This document shows, one piece after another, positions 1 through 13,475 of a stretch of DNA of 64,000 nucleotides. The stretch is taken from NCBI GenBank assembly GCA_023375675.1, contig JALQBC010000006.1:1523353-1587352 (forward strand), written 5' to 3'. This DNA is from Cytospora piceicola (Eukaryota > Ascomycota > Sordariomycetes > Diaporthales > Cytosporaceae). Position 1 is the first letter of the stretch. Each line of letters begins with the position of its first letter. The notes under the pieces are model-generated. The model was not told the DNA's origin. It was given only the letters and a program-made list of their open reading frames with translations, and did not search any database. The translations under genes and the position numbers were made by a program.

Positions 1-748
1 CACTATAGCAGGGAGCTCATTTTGGCGCGCACGGCGGATTTGTATGGAAGGCATCTTGGTAAATCAGTGACGCGGAGATGTCCTTCGGCCAAAGTTGTAG
101 AAATTCGTCAGACCTGGGACTTTACCCTGGAACTATTTGTGTTATTTCGTCTTAGGACCGTCGTGGACTCGCAGTCAACACAACACGGGTCGGCGTCATA
201 TTTTGGCCACCACCACCTGCTTATTTGGGCGTAGTCTTTGTATCACAAGGACCACACCACTTAGATGTCCTGGGGGCCCAGTGGGTTGTCATAGATATGG
301 CTAAAACTTGATGTGGTACCGTACATCCGGCGCGTGATGAGGAAACTCCCGCTTGCTCATATCAGGTCCGCCTCTTTTCCATCAACCTGGACAAGTCATT
401 ATTTTCGAGGTCAACTAATAGACGCCATCGCGACGGTATTAGGAAGGGAGATTGGTCTATATATGCTTCCGGAATTGAACAGGTTGACAGCTGGCTCATG
501 TGTCACTTGAGCCAGAGATTCTGAGTATACCTGAGAAAAAGGCGACTGCGGAAGCCATGCGCAACCGCGGTATAATTACGGATGAAATATGTCATAACCA
601 TATGGCATTATTGCTGCTAGCCAACTCGAACTCGTCGTATTTGGATGATCTGGATGATGTATGAAACAGTCTACGCCTGTTCATGGTGTCGTACAGTGGT
701 TACTTTAGTCGGTGTGCTAATAACTAGTACTGGAGTCCCTCCGTCCAC
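1..748. other. Intergenic, no supported gene
   Basis: I see only short unrelated open frames here. None has a recognisable domain, a splice pattern or a fungal start context. Composition is mixed, with no strong RIP signature. The stretch lies downstream of the hypothetical gene that ends at 749 on the minus strand. Confidence 0.5.
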
Positions 749-1441
749 TCAAGCGTGCTCACTACTAGCCACACCGGCATGGCCCCCCTTCGGCAACTCA
801 GCAGCAAGCTCCTCAGCAGTAGTTGGTGGTATTTCCTCAGCACATGGCCACCTGGCACCACCCTCAGAAGCTCCGCTTACGCCCCTATGACCCTTCAATA
901 TACCGGCACGGTCCTCCAAATCAGCACCCACCCCTCGCACCTTACTCTCCACAGATCCGTCTCCGCCCTCCAATGACTGACCAGGTTGGGCACGCCCCTC
1001 AAAGCCAATACGGTCCTTCTTCTTGCTGCCATGGAGCTCTGAGCTTGTCTGGCCCTGTACTGGTTTACCGAATTCGGTGTTGTTGTATACGTCTCCCGAT
1101 GTGGCACCAGGCATGTCTAGGGCGCCTGTGCTGACCTCGGTCTTCTGGCCGGGAACCCCCGTTTGGGTGTTGGGTTGGAAGGTGTGTTCCCGGGGTGCTG
1201 TACCGGGATCGTAAGCCTGTGCGTGGAACTCAGGCGCGGCGTCGTTTCCAACCTTCACTCCAGGCTTGTGCCCTAATAAGCCTATATTAGATTCCATCGT
1301 CTAGAATTTGATGGGCTGTATCTGGTGAGATTAAACAGGGAGGAGACTTACACCCTTGGTAGTGAGAGGCTTTGGGGGAGGGAAACCACTGTGGAATTCG
1401 CCCTGACCAGCAAGGGCTTCGATGTTTCGGTTGGCAGACAT
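749..1441 (-). CDS. Conserved fungal hypothetical protein, 203 aa, two exons
   Basis: Two exons on the minus strand: 1441-1354 and 1272-749, joined by an 81-bp phase-1 intron (1273-1353, donor GTGTAAGT, acceptor TTAG). The spliced frame is 203 aa. It starts MSANRNIEALAGQGEFHSGF and continues across the junction as TKGHKPGVKVGNDAAPEFHA. This N-terminal pattern (an MSANRN-type start, then KPG-x-K-VGNDxAPEF) is one I recognise from a family of small, hydrophilic, Gly/Pro-rich ascomycete proteins of unknown function. No signal peptide, membrane segment or enzymatic motif is visible; the middle holds GATSGDVYNNTEFGKP and GQTSSELHG blocks and the C-terminal half is low complexity. The start was chosen because the N-terminus and the splice junction both restore the family pattern. 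Function is unknown. Confidence 0.8.
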
Positions 1442-4117
1442 GGTGCTTTATATGAAGTGTGGGCAGATTGTAGGTATTATTGATAGACGTGGTCAACTTT
1501 TGAGTTTATTGATGAAGTGATGGGAGTTGAAAGGAGATAGTATGAAGTGAAAGATCCTGGGACACGCAAAATAGACCCTTTGTATCATTGTATCAATATA
1601 TCAAGTGAATTGTAACCACACAATTCAAGTACATACGTCAAGGCTTGGAGGAGTATCCTTGATGATGTAAAGCTGACTACAGTTCGAAGTCATTTCACTT
1701 CTTTATGTACTTAGGTATGTTATTGTAACAGTACCTCAAGAGGCCATTGTTACATCCGATAAAGCGGACCAGGTTTTTGATGGCAAACATGTGAAAAGAT
1801 CGAGATGCCTCTCTTGGAGATGAGAGAGAGTATGATGCAATGAGGCTCGGTATCACCATATCACATGCCTGTTGATCAGCGCTCTGGAGATGCGGGCGGC
1901 AGAACGTGGTCGGAGCATCTCCTCCTGACGTCGCCCAGGTGCCTCGTCGCTGAGGCTCCAGTAAGGCTTCAAGGCTTGTGGCCCAGCTGCCCAGAAAAGA
2001 AACCTTCAGACTTATTGCATGTATGTTATTGTCACAGCCCTACAGCCTGACCTGCACAATATATAATCGCCGCCTTCCCACGACCGTTACTGTATATAGA
2101 AATTCTTCCTCCCTCGTGCAACAACAATGTCTTTTACCCTGAGCCATAGTTACCATGAAGCGCCGTGACAACTATGTTGGGAAATATAGGCAGACTAGTC
2201 TTGTATATACAAGCTATGAAAAGCGAAATATCATCAATAAATGGAATCTCCTACACGTACATTAACCACATGCACACCCCGATCCTGGAACTCACCCGCA
2301 GGGGCATGCAAAATAATATGGCCCAGGATTGGCCCTTAAGTGTCACTCTTCCCCCTGTTTTTCAAACTTGCTAGAGTAACTGAGGTGTATCAGAGAAATA
2401 TTACCGAGAGCGTAATATGCATAAGTACCTATGTAGACCCAATGTCAGCTCGGAGCTGGTTCATACATAAGTGAGCTCACGGAGGTATCACAAGATAGAC
2501 TTGAACCGTTTAATATCTATATATCAAAACGTAATGGGCAGGACATACCTAACTAGATCCCATGTGAGCATTTATCTACTTCCTCCCTAACTGGGATCTT
2601 GAGACCCGTAGGTGAGCAGAACATATACATTCCATGCCCAGGTGCCGATACTGTTACTTGCACTTGATAAAGAGTCAGGACAAACCTTGTAATGCATCCA
2701 GACGCCTAACACGTATGAATTGGTATATGCTTACCTAAGTACGTACCGCGAAAACCGAAGAGTCCCTGTCTATACCAGATCCCAATCACTTGATTACTTA
2801 CATGGACCAGTAGCCGCTCGGTAATAAGTATAACTGTATTGAAGATAGTGAACGTTTGCCGAGACTCGAAGGCGCCTCTGGACAACAGCTGGTCCAGATA
2901 GACAGTAAGGTCAATTACTTGCCGCTCTGAATCTTGACCGCCCTGATGCTCCAGCTTCCAAGAACTCTTTTTGTTTACCGTACATCCCAGTGGCCAACTG
3001 CTCCCAAGGTCATTGCTGGCTGTCGGCCAGCCACTTGCAATAAGCGATATCATTGTATCTGTGCTCTTCGGCGCGAATTTCCACATTAGGTACTCAATGA
3101 CTAATCCACACATCAAGGACACCGCCGATTAATCAGCGACGGTTACGAAGTGTCAATAGCTTGAGAATCAATATTGGACTCATAGAAGCATCGACCCAGA
3201 CGTTCACTGAAGCAGATACTGGGGCCAGAGTACCCCAAAGGCAGTGTCGTAGAGAGCAGGTGTAATTAGCTACCATAGGTAAGCATCCTTATCTACCCCC
3301 TATCGATGTCACTGATCTCCTATCTCAGTATAATGAAGGCACTACCTAGGTGCGCTTCTAAGAGACGCAACCTATTACATTAAATAATCCTTTCCATGAC
3401 GAGGCGGGTGGGTAGTACAGAGTGTCAACAAGACGCCCGGTGATAGCTTTTTGTCTGGCGCTGGGTATTGGCTGCAGCCCTGGAATCCTCTTGTTACATA
3501 GTACAAGGTTGCCGTACCACTCGTGTAGGGACTTCAGTACTTAAGGACCGATAAGTGAAAGGGGTACCCCTGCTTAGATGATCTGCACTAGCTCTAGTCG
3601 GGAATAGTCAAGCGTTGGGGAGAATAAGCTTGGTTTTAAGATACGAAAAGAAGCGAGACGGTACGGAGCGGGGCTCGGAAACGGTGGGATGTATTCGGTG
3701 TTATCGTCTTGACAACACAGTCTTCCTCTCTTCCCAGGTTGCTGAAACGGGTCAAGAGCTGTGATGACTGCGTTGGTTCCGCTAACAAAATTGCATGATA
3801 GTCAAGATCTGGAGGCCGTCCTTACAGATTGCCCTGGAATTCCAAGGTTGTACTTGACATGGCCCGGAGCCACTAACAGCGATGTGAGACAAAAGAACAC
3901 CAAGGCCACGCACAGCTGAGACCGACGTTGTGATCAAAACATCTCGTCAGGCTTGCTTTATCTTAGCGTAATGAAGCCATCAAGGCATACAGATGTCACG
4001 CATGTCATGAGTTTGTGGAGTGGTTGTATTGCGAGACGGTCGCTAGGGAAACCTTGGTACGTACTAAGTAGGTAGGGGGGGGGGCATATCATCAATCTAC
4101 TGCTGCGGCCTAACCTG
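1442..4117. other. Intergenic spacer, no supported gene
   Basis: About 2.7 kb without a recognisable gene. The longest open frame (2706-3122 minus, 138 codons) has no domain, no family resemblance and no splice partners, so I do not call it. A 10-G run lies at 4075-4084, just outside the inverted-repeat element. Parts of 2100-2700 and 3300-4060 may be old, diverged sequence, but I can name nothing in them. Confidence 0.45.
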
Positions 4118-4229
4118 GGGGTTGACAACGGTTGTAAAAAGGCACAACCATTACTAAGTAATATACGATTATAGTATAACTAATAGTTAGCCGAGAAATA
4201 ACCGTTGTCCTTAGAATAACCGTTATCCG
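4118..4229 (+). repeat. Left terminal inverted repeat of the 8.2-kb element
   Basis: Begins GGGGTTGACAACGG and ends ATAACCGTTATCCG. It matches the reverse complement of 12287-12362, except for an extra stretch of about 38 bp (roughly 4136-4174) present only here. The inner part holds two near-identical ATAACCGTT(G/A)TCC motifs about 17 bp apart, possible transposase-binding repeats. Differences between the arms are mostly C/T or G/A changes, as RIP would make. Confidence 0.8.
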
Positions 4230-7200
4230 AAGGATTAAAGGTCTTTAATTAGTTTAATTGTTTCTACTAAAGCCGCCTATAGGGTCCCTTATATTTTACA
4301 TTTAATATACTACGGTTTAGGTATTTATACCTTATATTTTAAGCTACTAATAGCTATATTTTATATATATAAGAAGTTAAAGTACTAAAGATAAGCTACT
4401 TTAATTAATCTACTAAATTACTACCGGATTACTACGAATTTACTGTAAGACACTAACCTAATTAGTTTAAAAAGCTTAAAAGCTATACTTCTAACCTTTA
4501 TCGTTTACTATTTTCTATTCCTGCTAATTAAGAATATCTTTATTGTTTCCCTTTATTATACTAGCTCTATACTTATTAACGCTACGTTAAGCTATATTAA
4601 TATACTAACGTTATACCGTGTTATTAAAACTAGAAATTATTAGTCGGCTAGTATTAGATATAATAGTTTACCGGGTACTTACGATGCTAATTAAAGGTAA
4701 TAGACGTCCTACTTAATCTAGACGGTACTAATACCTTCGATAAAGACTATATAGTGCTTAACAGGCTTAATAGTATTAACGCCGATAATAACGCCGGAAG
4801 ACTTATTGTTAAAGATCTTTAGGTTAAAAATATAGTCGTGTTTACTAGTACGGTATAACTCCGAAACTATAATAAAGATATAGCGGAATAAGCCTATATA
4901 ATCGAATAGTATAATATAATCGATACGGCTAAAGTAATTATCTCGGAATTAGATATAGTCGTTAATAAAAAAGATATACTTTTTTTTAAGCTCCGAGGTC
5001 TTAATAGTGCTAATTAGTTAATATTACTCGGTATTAAGGTAAACTAGTAATAGCTTTAGTAATTACAGTAAAAGCTATACTACGGTTTAGTTTTACAGTA
5101 CTTTAATATACTTATACCAGGATATAGTTAACTTTAACTATATTTAAAGGTTAGGTAGCAGAAATGCCTTTATTATTAGCTATATCTTAGATAACACTTA
5201 TTATTTTAGGCCGTATTGTTAGGCTATTATATAACTGTTAACTATTAAAGATAAAAGGATCGGAAAGATATACCTGTTATAGAAAGAAAACTTACGAGCT
5301 TATTAGATAAGCAGGTTACCGAAGTTTATAGGTTTATTAAGCTCGAAGCTAAAGTTAAGCTCGTAAGCTAATCGGAGCTAATCTTTAAAATTATTATCGA
5401 TATAACTAGTATATACGGGTAGGCTATCGTTAATATTCTTAGCGGTAAAAATACAGTTAATAACAGAAAGATAGATATACGTCTTATTAGTTATAGTCTC
5501 GGACTCTTATAGGTTTAACTTAATATCTTTAAAGAATAAACTACTTATACGGTTACAGTCGGTTTCTAATAGTACGTAATTAAATAAACTAAAGGCTTAT
5601 AAGTATAAGATACGGATATTTTAAGTTAGGTTTACGTTATCGGGCGCGTTATTATAAAGTATTAATCGGATAGTTTTAGTAGTGTTAATTTTCTTGTAGA
5701 AGATTTTATCGATATTAGTATAGTTTAACTCGTTAGCCCGGTTTTTAACGTATTTATACTTTAAATGTTAATAAATAAAGTTATACTCGGTACCCGGCGA
5801 TACTTTAAATATAAAAAGCTATTATGCTATCGTGTTATTAATATTTTTCGAGATACTATTAATAAAAATAAAATAAAAATAAAGATAAGTTCGATATTTA
5901 ACGTAGTAGGCAGTAGCAGATTAGATATCGGTAAGTTATTTCTATATTATTTTAATATCCGACGATATAAGGGAAGGTACAACTTTATATAATACCGAAC
6001 TTTTACCGATACGTAATAGGATAAGCTTAATAATCTTTATAAATATAGAGGACTGATAATTAAAATAGGAAAAAAAAAATTAGACTTACCGATAGTAGTT
6101 CTTACCCTTTAAAGTGTTAATATTCTTAAGGAGACCGTACTTTTTTATAACTATAGGGAAATAAATACCTATATAGATATTAAGACGTAGAGTATCGCTA
6201 ATTAACTCGGCAGTACGTTTAGATAACTTAATTAGCTTATTTCCGGCTAAAGTAGTATCGATATCTGTTATAAAGGGACTACTTAGCTTAAGTATAAAAG
6301 CCTAAGTGCCGGCTCGAGTTAAAGGCTTCGAGATAGAGAGTAATACGTAGATATTTAGCCTTTAGAATTTCTTATAGGCGTCGCGAATAATATATTCGAT
6401 ATTCTGTTTATTAGTATTCGAAATCTTACAGCCTATAAGAACAGAATTACTTTTAGCTAATATAACGAAAGAATTAATAATAATATCGATAGGCTCTTTA
6501 TATTTATAGAGTTAGTTAGCTAAACTAAGCGTTAAGTACTCTTCTTTAAGCTAAGTATAAAGGAAGGTAGGTATAATAATAAACTATCGAGTATAAAAAG
6601 ATAAATTATAGCTATTTAAATAATAAACCGGCGATATAAGACGTAAGGCTTTTAAAGGGAAAGGCTATATACGGAGTATAATAGTATAGTCTTCGTAAGC
6701 TTTAAGCTAAAGAATAATATTTTTTAAAAGAAAGTGTATTAAGTTAGTAATACTTAAAAATTCCGAGTAAGCTATATCGGAAGGTTATAAGAAGATTAAA
6801 TTTAACGTTAAGGAAATCGCGATAAAAGGGGGATTAGCTAAACTTATACTTTACTAACTACTATAAGAGTTTTAGGCTAACCGAGATATTAGATGTGCTA
6901 TTATATCCTGTATTTACTCTATTTAAATATAGAACCGGCTGTAGATAATAGTATCGAAGTTAATAATAAAGTCTGTTATTATATAAGTTACCCCTAACTT
7001 AAACTTAACGAAGCAGAATCGATAGAACTTATAAGCTTATAGACCTTTAAAGCTACTATTCTCGGCCTGTTATAGTATATTACCTATATAATATATAGTA
7101 AATATATAAAAACAGACTTTTTCGTTACTAATTTCGGCCTTAATACTTTCGTTAAGGTATCGTATACTTTAAAGAGCTTTAATAACGTTAGCGAAGTTCG

Positions 7201-10200
7201 AGCTATAAGGTTTAAAAGCTATTAAGAAGATATTAGCCTTATAGTAGCGGTTAATTTTTAAAAGACTAGCTAAGATAATATAGAATCCTATAAGGGTACG
7301 ATACGAATTACAGTAAATATTAAATCTATCGATAAAAGTTAGAATAGGTATAGTAACTGTATAGATAATATCCGGCTATACTATATCTTAGTACTACTCG
7401 AAGTATTTATAAAAGTACTCTTTAATTTCGAGCTTAGTACGGATAAAATAGGTATAGTATATCGGAATTAAGTTAATAGTTTTAAAGTCGAATATATATT
7501 ATACGAAAAGCTTTTATTTTTAATAACTTAAAAACGTCGAAGCGTCGTTATAATACTTCGGATATTCTTTAGGAATTATAAGTAACTTAACGCGAGTTTT
7601 CTTACCCTTTTTTTAAGTATCTTTAATACGTTTATAGGCAGACTTAATAGTAACTTTAGCCTTATCGATATTCCTTATAAATAAATTAGGTAATATTAGG
7701 TTTTTTTAGATCTTATCGAAAGACCGGTCGATAAAAATATTAGCGTAGGCTTAGGTATAAAACTCGGGGATATAGATTAACTTCGACGTAAGGATAATCT
7801 CGTCTGCCTTTTAGTATAGTATCTTTTCGATAATACGGTCGGGAAGTCGGGTATAATTATAATAAAAGGCCTTTTATACTTATAAAGCGAGTAAGCTAAG
7901 CTTATTAGTAGTATATAATATAGATCGATAATCGAAACCGAAACTATATACGCGGCTAATATACTACGTATTTTTAAGGCTGTTTTTATTTAAAACCTAA
8001 TAAAGATAGTCTGTATTAAAATAACAGTAGTAAATAAAGTCGGAAAGAAATATAACTTAACCTAAAACTTTACTACTAAGTTAAAGGTAAAGGTATTAGC
8101 TACTAAATATTTATACGGATAAAGCCTATACGTACGACTAAAATAGCTCGATAGGATTATTAACGAAAATAGCCGGGCTTTAGTATATATTTTTAATAAA
8201 GTTAAAGGAAATAATCTTAATAAAAAGAGAGGTTAAGTCGAAAAAGTAGATAAGGCTATCGACGATCTTAACTTTACCGACCTTTTTCTTACCTTTACGA
8301 TCGCGCTTCTTTACTTTACGTTTACTAAGTATTTTTTCGACTTTAACTAAGATATTCGCCTTTTTTATATCGATAAGAGATAAGCAGGTATAAAAACGGG
8401 TTTTAAAGGTTTTTAGCTATTTAGATAACTCTTTAATATTTCGAGGTGTTTTACTATTCTTATCCTTAATTAAGCTTAAAATCTTATATAAAGCGTTATA
8501 TTAAAGACAGCTTATTTTAATAAAATTAGTATATATAGCTAAACCTTTTTTAAAATAAGACAGGTTTAATAGAGAATTATATCGATAAGGTATAAGGATA
8601 AAAGGGTTAAAAAGGTCCTTTTTATTTTTAGGACGTAGCTTTTTAAGCAAATTCTTAAGGCCGAATTAAATCTTAAGGATATTCTTATTATTAACGCCGA
8701 GCTTAGTATTAAAAGCGATAGAATCGAGCTTTAAACCGACGAAAATTATCTCTTTAAAGGCGGCCGCGGCGTATAGATTAAAGTCGGTATACTATAGTAT
8801 CTTTAGTATAGTACGGTTTTCGTTATTTATACTAATAGTACCGGCGTAAATAGTAGCTATATTAACAGGCTTTATTACTTTATATTAGATAAAACACTAA
8901 ATCGGAGTTAAGGAATTAGATATTTAGACTTACGCTTATTAAAAGCAGAGTTATCGTTATCGTCTTTAAAAGGGTCGTTACTATTATTATCGTTACCGCC
9001 GGATATAAGCTTAAGCTCGTCGTATCTATACTTAATTAACGGAAGAGCGACGTCTTTTTTACCTTTACTAAAGTAAAAGCTATCGTTATTATTATTAAAA
9101 TTATAAGTATAAGACTTTTAAGTTTTATACGCGGGGGTAGGTTAGTAGTAGGAAGGCTTACCGCTATTATTATTAACTATAGCTTTAGCTAGAGGGGTAT
9201 TAGGTCGTGTATACGCCTTACGCTATAAGTGCCTCGTAGCCCTTTTAAGCTGCTTTCGAAAAGGTATAGCTATAATTAGTAAAGCTTAATTATAATTAAA
9301 ATATTATAGTAGAAGGTAAAGTATTAATATTAAGGTAATAGTTATAAAGAAGGTTAGTATAAGAGGGAGATATAGTTATAGGTATAGAATAAAGGTTTAA
9401 AGGAAGTCTGTTTCTAATAAAGACCCTTTATTAATACTTAGGAAAACGGAAAGTTCTGTAGAACTCTATAAAGTATATAAGACCTATTTAGCGCTAGAAT
9501 TTTAGTTACCTCGAAGCTAGTGCTAGCGTTATTAGTAATATAAACCGCGTCGCTAACTTATAATATAACGCGCGCCTTCTTTTTATAAACATTAATTTTA
9601 AGAGTTTTAAAACCTAGTATATTAGTTTTAACTGTAAAACGTTTTTCTTTTTAAAAGTTTTTTCTTAAATTCTTATCTAATAACTGCCTTATAAATACGT
9701 TATAGTCTTTTCTCTTTAGCTTTAACTATATATAACTTTAAACCTCTACTATATATAACCTAACTACTACGTCCTTTAATTACTATTTTTCTAGATTTTA
9801 TAGGCTATTATTAATCACGATATTTAGTCGCGGTAATAATTCTTACAGCGGCTTTCGCGGCGGCCCTTATAGCGGTGTATTTTACAGCGGGGCTTTCCCT
9901 TCTCCTTATAGCGGTTTTACTAAACGGTTTAATACTTTAAGCTATAGCTCTTTAGCCCTTCGTAGCTATAGCGATATCCGCGCGTTCTTAGGCTTAGTAA
10001 GTTTATTCTATTTTATATTAAAGCTATTTAATTAATATAGATCTTTAAAGCTATACTTCCCTTACGCCTTACCCTTTTATAACCTCTGCCTCCGACGATC
10101 TTTACTTTATAAGCCTTACTTATACAAGCTTTTTTAAACTGTTTTCTGTTTAGCTTAGCGATAAGCAGGCCGAGGAGGTTGTTTCTATAACTATTAAGCA

Positions 10201-11605
10201 GAAGTACCCCTTTTAGTTCGCCGATATCTGTTATAAGAATAATACTAAGTTTTATAAGTAAAATAAGTAGACCTAAATAAGCTTTAACTTTAAGGTTTAT
10301 TTTACTTAAGTTATTAGTAAGCCTAGTTATAAGTTTTTTACTTTAAATAACCTCGACAGGATAACGGCTTAAATTTAATTTAATATTAACTAAGAGGGTT
10401 ATAAGTACTTATTCGTCTTCGGTAATAACCTATACGTTTATAAGATTATTTTAAAGGCTTACTTTTAAATTATTACCTTAAATACTAAGTTTCGCGATCT
10501 CCGTATTTTTTTTAAAAATACTATCCGTACCTAAAAGAGTATATTTCTTTATCGCGACTTTTACGTAAGCCTTTCCTTTACCTCCTTATCGATTAACTCT
10601 AATATTTCTATAGCTTTTTATTCGTAAGATAAAGAAGGACTATACTTATAAGTTTTAACGTAACCTTTTTTAGCTAGCTAACTAAAAGTTTTTTATAAAG
10701 TTCTTTAAGTTTAAGCTTAATAAAATAATCTTCTTTACCGTGTTTAAGTTTATTATTAAGTAGCTAAACTAAAAGAATACTTTTCCTTATCGCTTTATTT
10801 AAACCGACTAGTTAAAAACTAAGTATTCCTTTTATATACTTATTAAAACAGTGTTTATTACTTTAGCTAACTTCTTTTCCTAGCTTACTAATAAAAAAGA
10901 TATTTTTAACCTTAACCGCGACTAAAAAAAGGTCTGCTATAAGACTAATAATAATACTAACTAGATTAAAGATACGGTTTTTCGTACTACTATTATATCT
11001 AGATTTTAAAAGGCTTTAACTACTTACGATTACTTTTAAGATATCGAGATAAATAACTTTACTTAAAATCTTATAACCGGTAAGCCGAATATAAAGCAGA
11101 TTTTTAAAAATAAGTAAGTTAAAAAGCAAACCTTAAATACCGACTTTCTTAATAAGGTTATATTCTTTATCGAGGACGATAATAATAATAGACCGCCTGT
11201 ACTTAAGTCTCTTTATCGAGAGTTTAAAGGTATTACCTGTTAGTCTTTTAAAAGCGTTAGTTCTAGCGGTTTACGTTATAGCTCTGGCCTTTATTATAGT
11301 TATACTCTTAAAGATATCGTCGCTAGCCTTTTTAGTTCTTAAAAGCCTTTTATCGATTTAAACCTATTTAACTAACCTTTAGCCTATCGTTTTCGTAGCG
11401 GTACTCTTTCTAGTATTCTTTATAGTAAGTCTGCCCTTAGTATTATAGCTAGTAGTAGCTATACTTTCCGTGTTACGTCTCGTACTACTACTCCTTAAGA
11501 TTATACTTACCCTAACCTTTAAGAGTATAGATAAAGACAGAATCCTTACAGTTAATTCTCTTTCGGTTAATACCTTTATAGTTAGAATCCTTATAGTTAA
11601 AGTAG

Positions 11606-11725
11606 TCCTTTTAGCTCTAGCCCCTCTAGCTTTAGTCCTTTTAGCTTTAGTCTCTTTAGCTCTAGTCCCTTTAGCTTTAGTCTTTTTAGCTTTAGTCCCT
11701 TTAGCTTTAGCCCTTTTAGCTCTAG
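11606..11725 (+). repeat. 15-bp tandem repeat, 8 units, inside the TIR element
   Basis: Eight consecutive 15-mers of the form TCCTTTTAGCTTTAG, with C/T variation. The period is a multiple of three, and this is the only long frame kept open in the right part of the element (11470-11763), so a repetitive low-complexity protein segment may once have been encoded here. The present hydrophobic translation is a by-product of RIP. Confidence 0.85.
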
Positions 11726-12286
11726 CCTTAAAGGTAAGGGAAAGGGTAAAGGTAAGGAGGTAGCCTTCTTTAACCGTATTACCCGTTCCTTATATAGTAG
11801 CGGTAGTAGTAGCGATAGTAGTTCCTTACGTAGCCGGAAGAAGTATTACGATAAAGACTTCTTTTAGTTTATAGACGGCTTTATATTTAATAATAATAGT
11901 AATACCGAGGCTAATAACGATCTAAACGATAATAATAACGATATACTCGTTAACCTTTTAAAAGGATACGCTAATAAGGCGTTTAAATACCGTATCGGCT
12001 ACGAGTAGGTATAAATTAGCTAGTTAAGTGTTTTAAATCAAGGCGGTTATAGGGTTTATATAGGTTTATTTTTAGTCGACAGAAAAGGTTTTTATTAAAC
12101 TTTACATCTAATAGTACTAATAATCTAATAAGATAAGTAGAATATACATCGTTAGTAATAAAATAAATAAAGTATAATATAAAAACTAGTAATAATTTTA
12201 GTATAGCTAAATATATAACATTTTATTAGTCCGATCTATATAATATATACCCCTTACTAAAATTTAGGTAAGCACTATATTTAAGC

Positions 12287-12362
12287 CGGATAACGGTTAT
12301 TTTAAGGATAACGGTTATTTCCCGGCTAACTATTAGCTTAATTTCTAACCGTTATTAACCCC
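12287..12362 (-). repeat. Right terminal inverted repeat of the 8.2-kb element
   Basis: Mirror of 4118-4229. It runs CGGATAACGGTTATT inward-to-outward, through CGGCTAACTATTAG, to the outer end CGTTATTAACCCC. The flanking base composition changes to ordinary fungal sequence within about 50 bp, which supports this as the element edge. Confidence 0.8.
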
Positions 12363-13475
12363 TATAATATTCCGTTACAGTAGGTAACTAGCCCCTATAA
12401 CCACCTAGGCAACCCTTTTGTTTGCTTAGCTAAGTACCCTACGCATACATCAAGATCATCGTTAGGAATATGTGCTTATAATTTACTCCCTGATTGACAG
12501 ACAGTTCCAAGAAAGACTCAGTAGCTTAGAAGGATCACAGGTGTGGGGTGAAGTAAGCCAGCAAGCAACATTGGACCTCCAAAATTCCCTAGCTTCAACG
12601 GCCTAGCCAGGCCAGCCAAGCACTTCAAAACCCCAGCCCCCAGCCCCCAGCCCCAGCCCACCTGTAACCCGTACCTACGTAGTGTTTGCCCGGCTGGCCG
12701 CCTTTGTGAGTGAGGTACTGAAAGCCACCTTCCAAGGTTGGGATTTGGTTTCCAGGAATTACGAGTTTTTCTTTTCTTCCCTTCCTTTTCCCTTTCTTCC
12801 TTTTTATTTCTCTGCTTGCTGGTTTGTACAATCATCGCCAGATCACCCAAGACATCAAGTATTCCTCCTGAAACAGTATTCCTGCTGAACCACGAAAACG
12901 ACTTATTCTCCTCGCGTGAATACGGAGAGCTCGTAACCCATACGATCAGGCCAATCCACAACTGGCTCAACGTTTTATGCCGAAGTCCCCGGGTTCGTGT
13001 TACATAGCCGTCACCTGTCGTATGCACCACCTTTCGACCCACTGAATAAGCATTCCATAGCATCGGATCCAACAGGTGCAAGGACATTTGGACCAGACAG
13101 GGCGGGCGCGGGCACAATTGTAAGAAGGGAGAGTATCGAGGGAGGCGCACGAAACCTGCACGGAGCCGATGGGATTTAGAAAAAACACAAAACATACTAC
13201 CTGTTGCATTAGGATCCCAATCTATCTGATCCAGGTGCCCAGGACTCGAATCTTCCCCCGGACTTTTGACTGCTGAACTGCCTTGGTCACAGATGCAGAT
13301 CAAGTAAGAAGCTTGAGTGCACCCCCGTTTCAGTCACTTTCTCGAAACCAAATCATCATCACCCCATCCTTCGATACCCCTTCCATTTTAACGGTGACGA
13401 AATTGTTCGGAAGGCTTTTCATCTTGGCGCCTTTCCAAAATAATCGCAACACAACAGCGACGGACAACAACAAAC
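12363..13475. other. Spacer and upstream region of the GH17 gene
   Basis: Holds CCCCAG-type repeats (about 12630-12660) and a long pyrimidine tract (about 12765-12815), both common in fungal promoters and leaders, then ordinary sequence up to the GH17 start codon. The 261-codon minus frame at 12518-13303 has no family resemblance and I read it as chance. No TATA box stands out. Confidence 0.5.

Larger units (their letters stand above)
4118..12362 (-). mobile_element. RIP-degenerated large DNA transposon with terminal inverted repeats, about 8.2 kb
   Basis: The block is bounded by inverted repeats (left 4118-4229, right 12287-12362), both beginning GGGGTT when read inward and both carrying doubled ATAACCGTT-type subterminal motifs. 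Everything between is AT-rich, nearly lacks CpA/TpG and keeps CpG, the mark of RIP; no frame survives. In the minus-strand translation near 6980-7100, a broken frame still shows a G-x-x-x-x-Q-x-E-N-S-x-F-K-G pattern followed by a Cys-containing stretch. This resembles a region I associate with large fungal Plavaka/KDZ-like transposases, so the main gene probably lies on the minus strand (about 9000 to 4700). A second possible coding stretch on the plus strand (about 9800-12000) has glycine-rich and tandem-repeat parts. I found no target-site duplication. The TIR structure is seen directly; the superfamily is an inference. Confidence 0.7.

Noticed and set aside
2706..3122. 138-codon minus-strand open frame
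   Set aside because: No recognised similarity, no fungal splice partners, unusual composition; kept out of the gene list.
5765..5992. 75-aa frame inside the TIR element
   Set aside because: Lys/Ile/Tyr-rich translation of RIP-mutated DNA with no protein family pattern; main coding strand here is probably the other one.
11470..11763. 97-aa hydrophobic open frame that looks like a membrane protein
   Set aside because: It lies in RIP-saturated DNA and its Leu/Val/Ala run is the translation of a 15-bp tandem repeat.
12518..13303. 261-codon minus-strand open frame upstream of the GH17 gene
   Set aside because: No domain, no family pattern, and it overlaps the promoter and leader of btgC, including a pyrimidine tract; best explained by chance.
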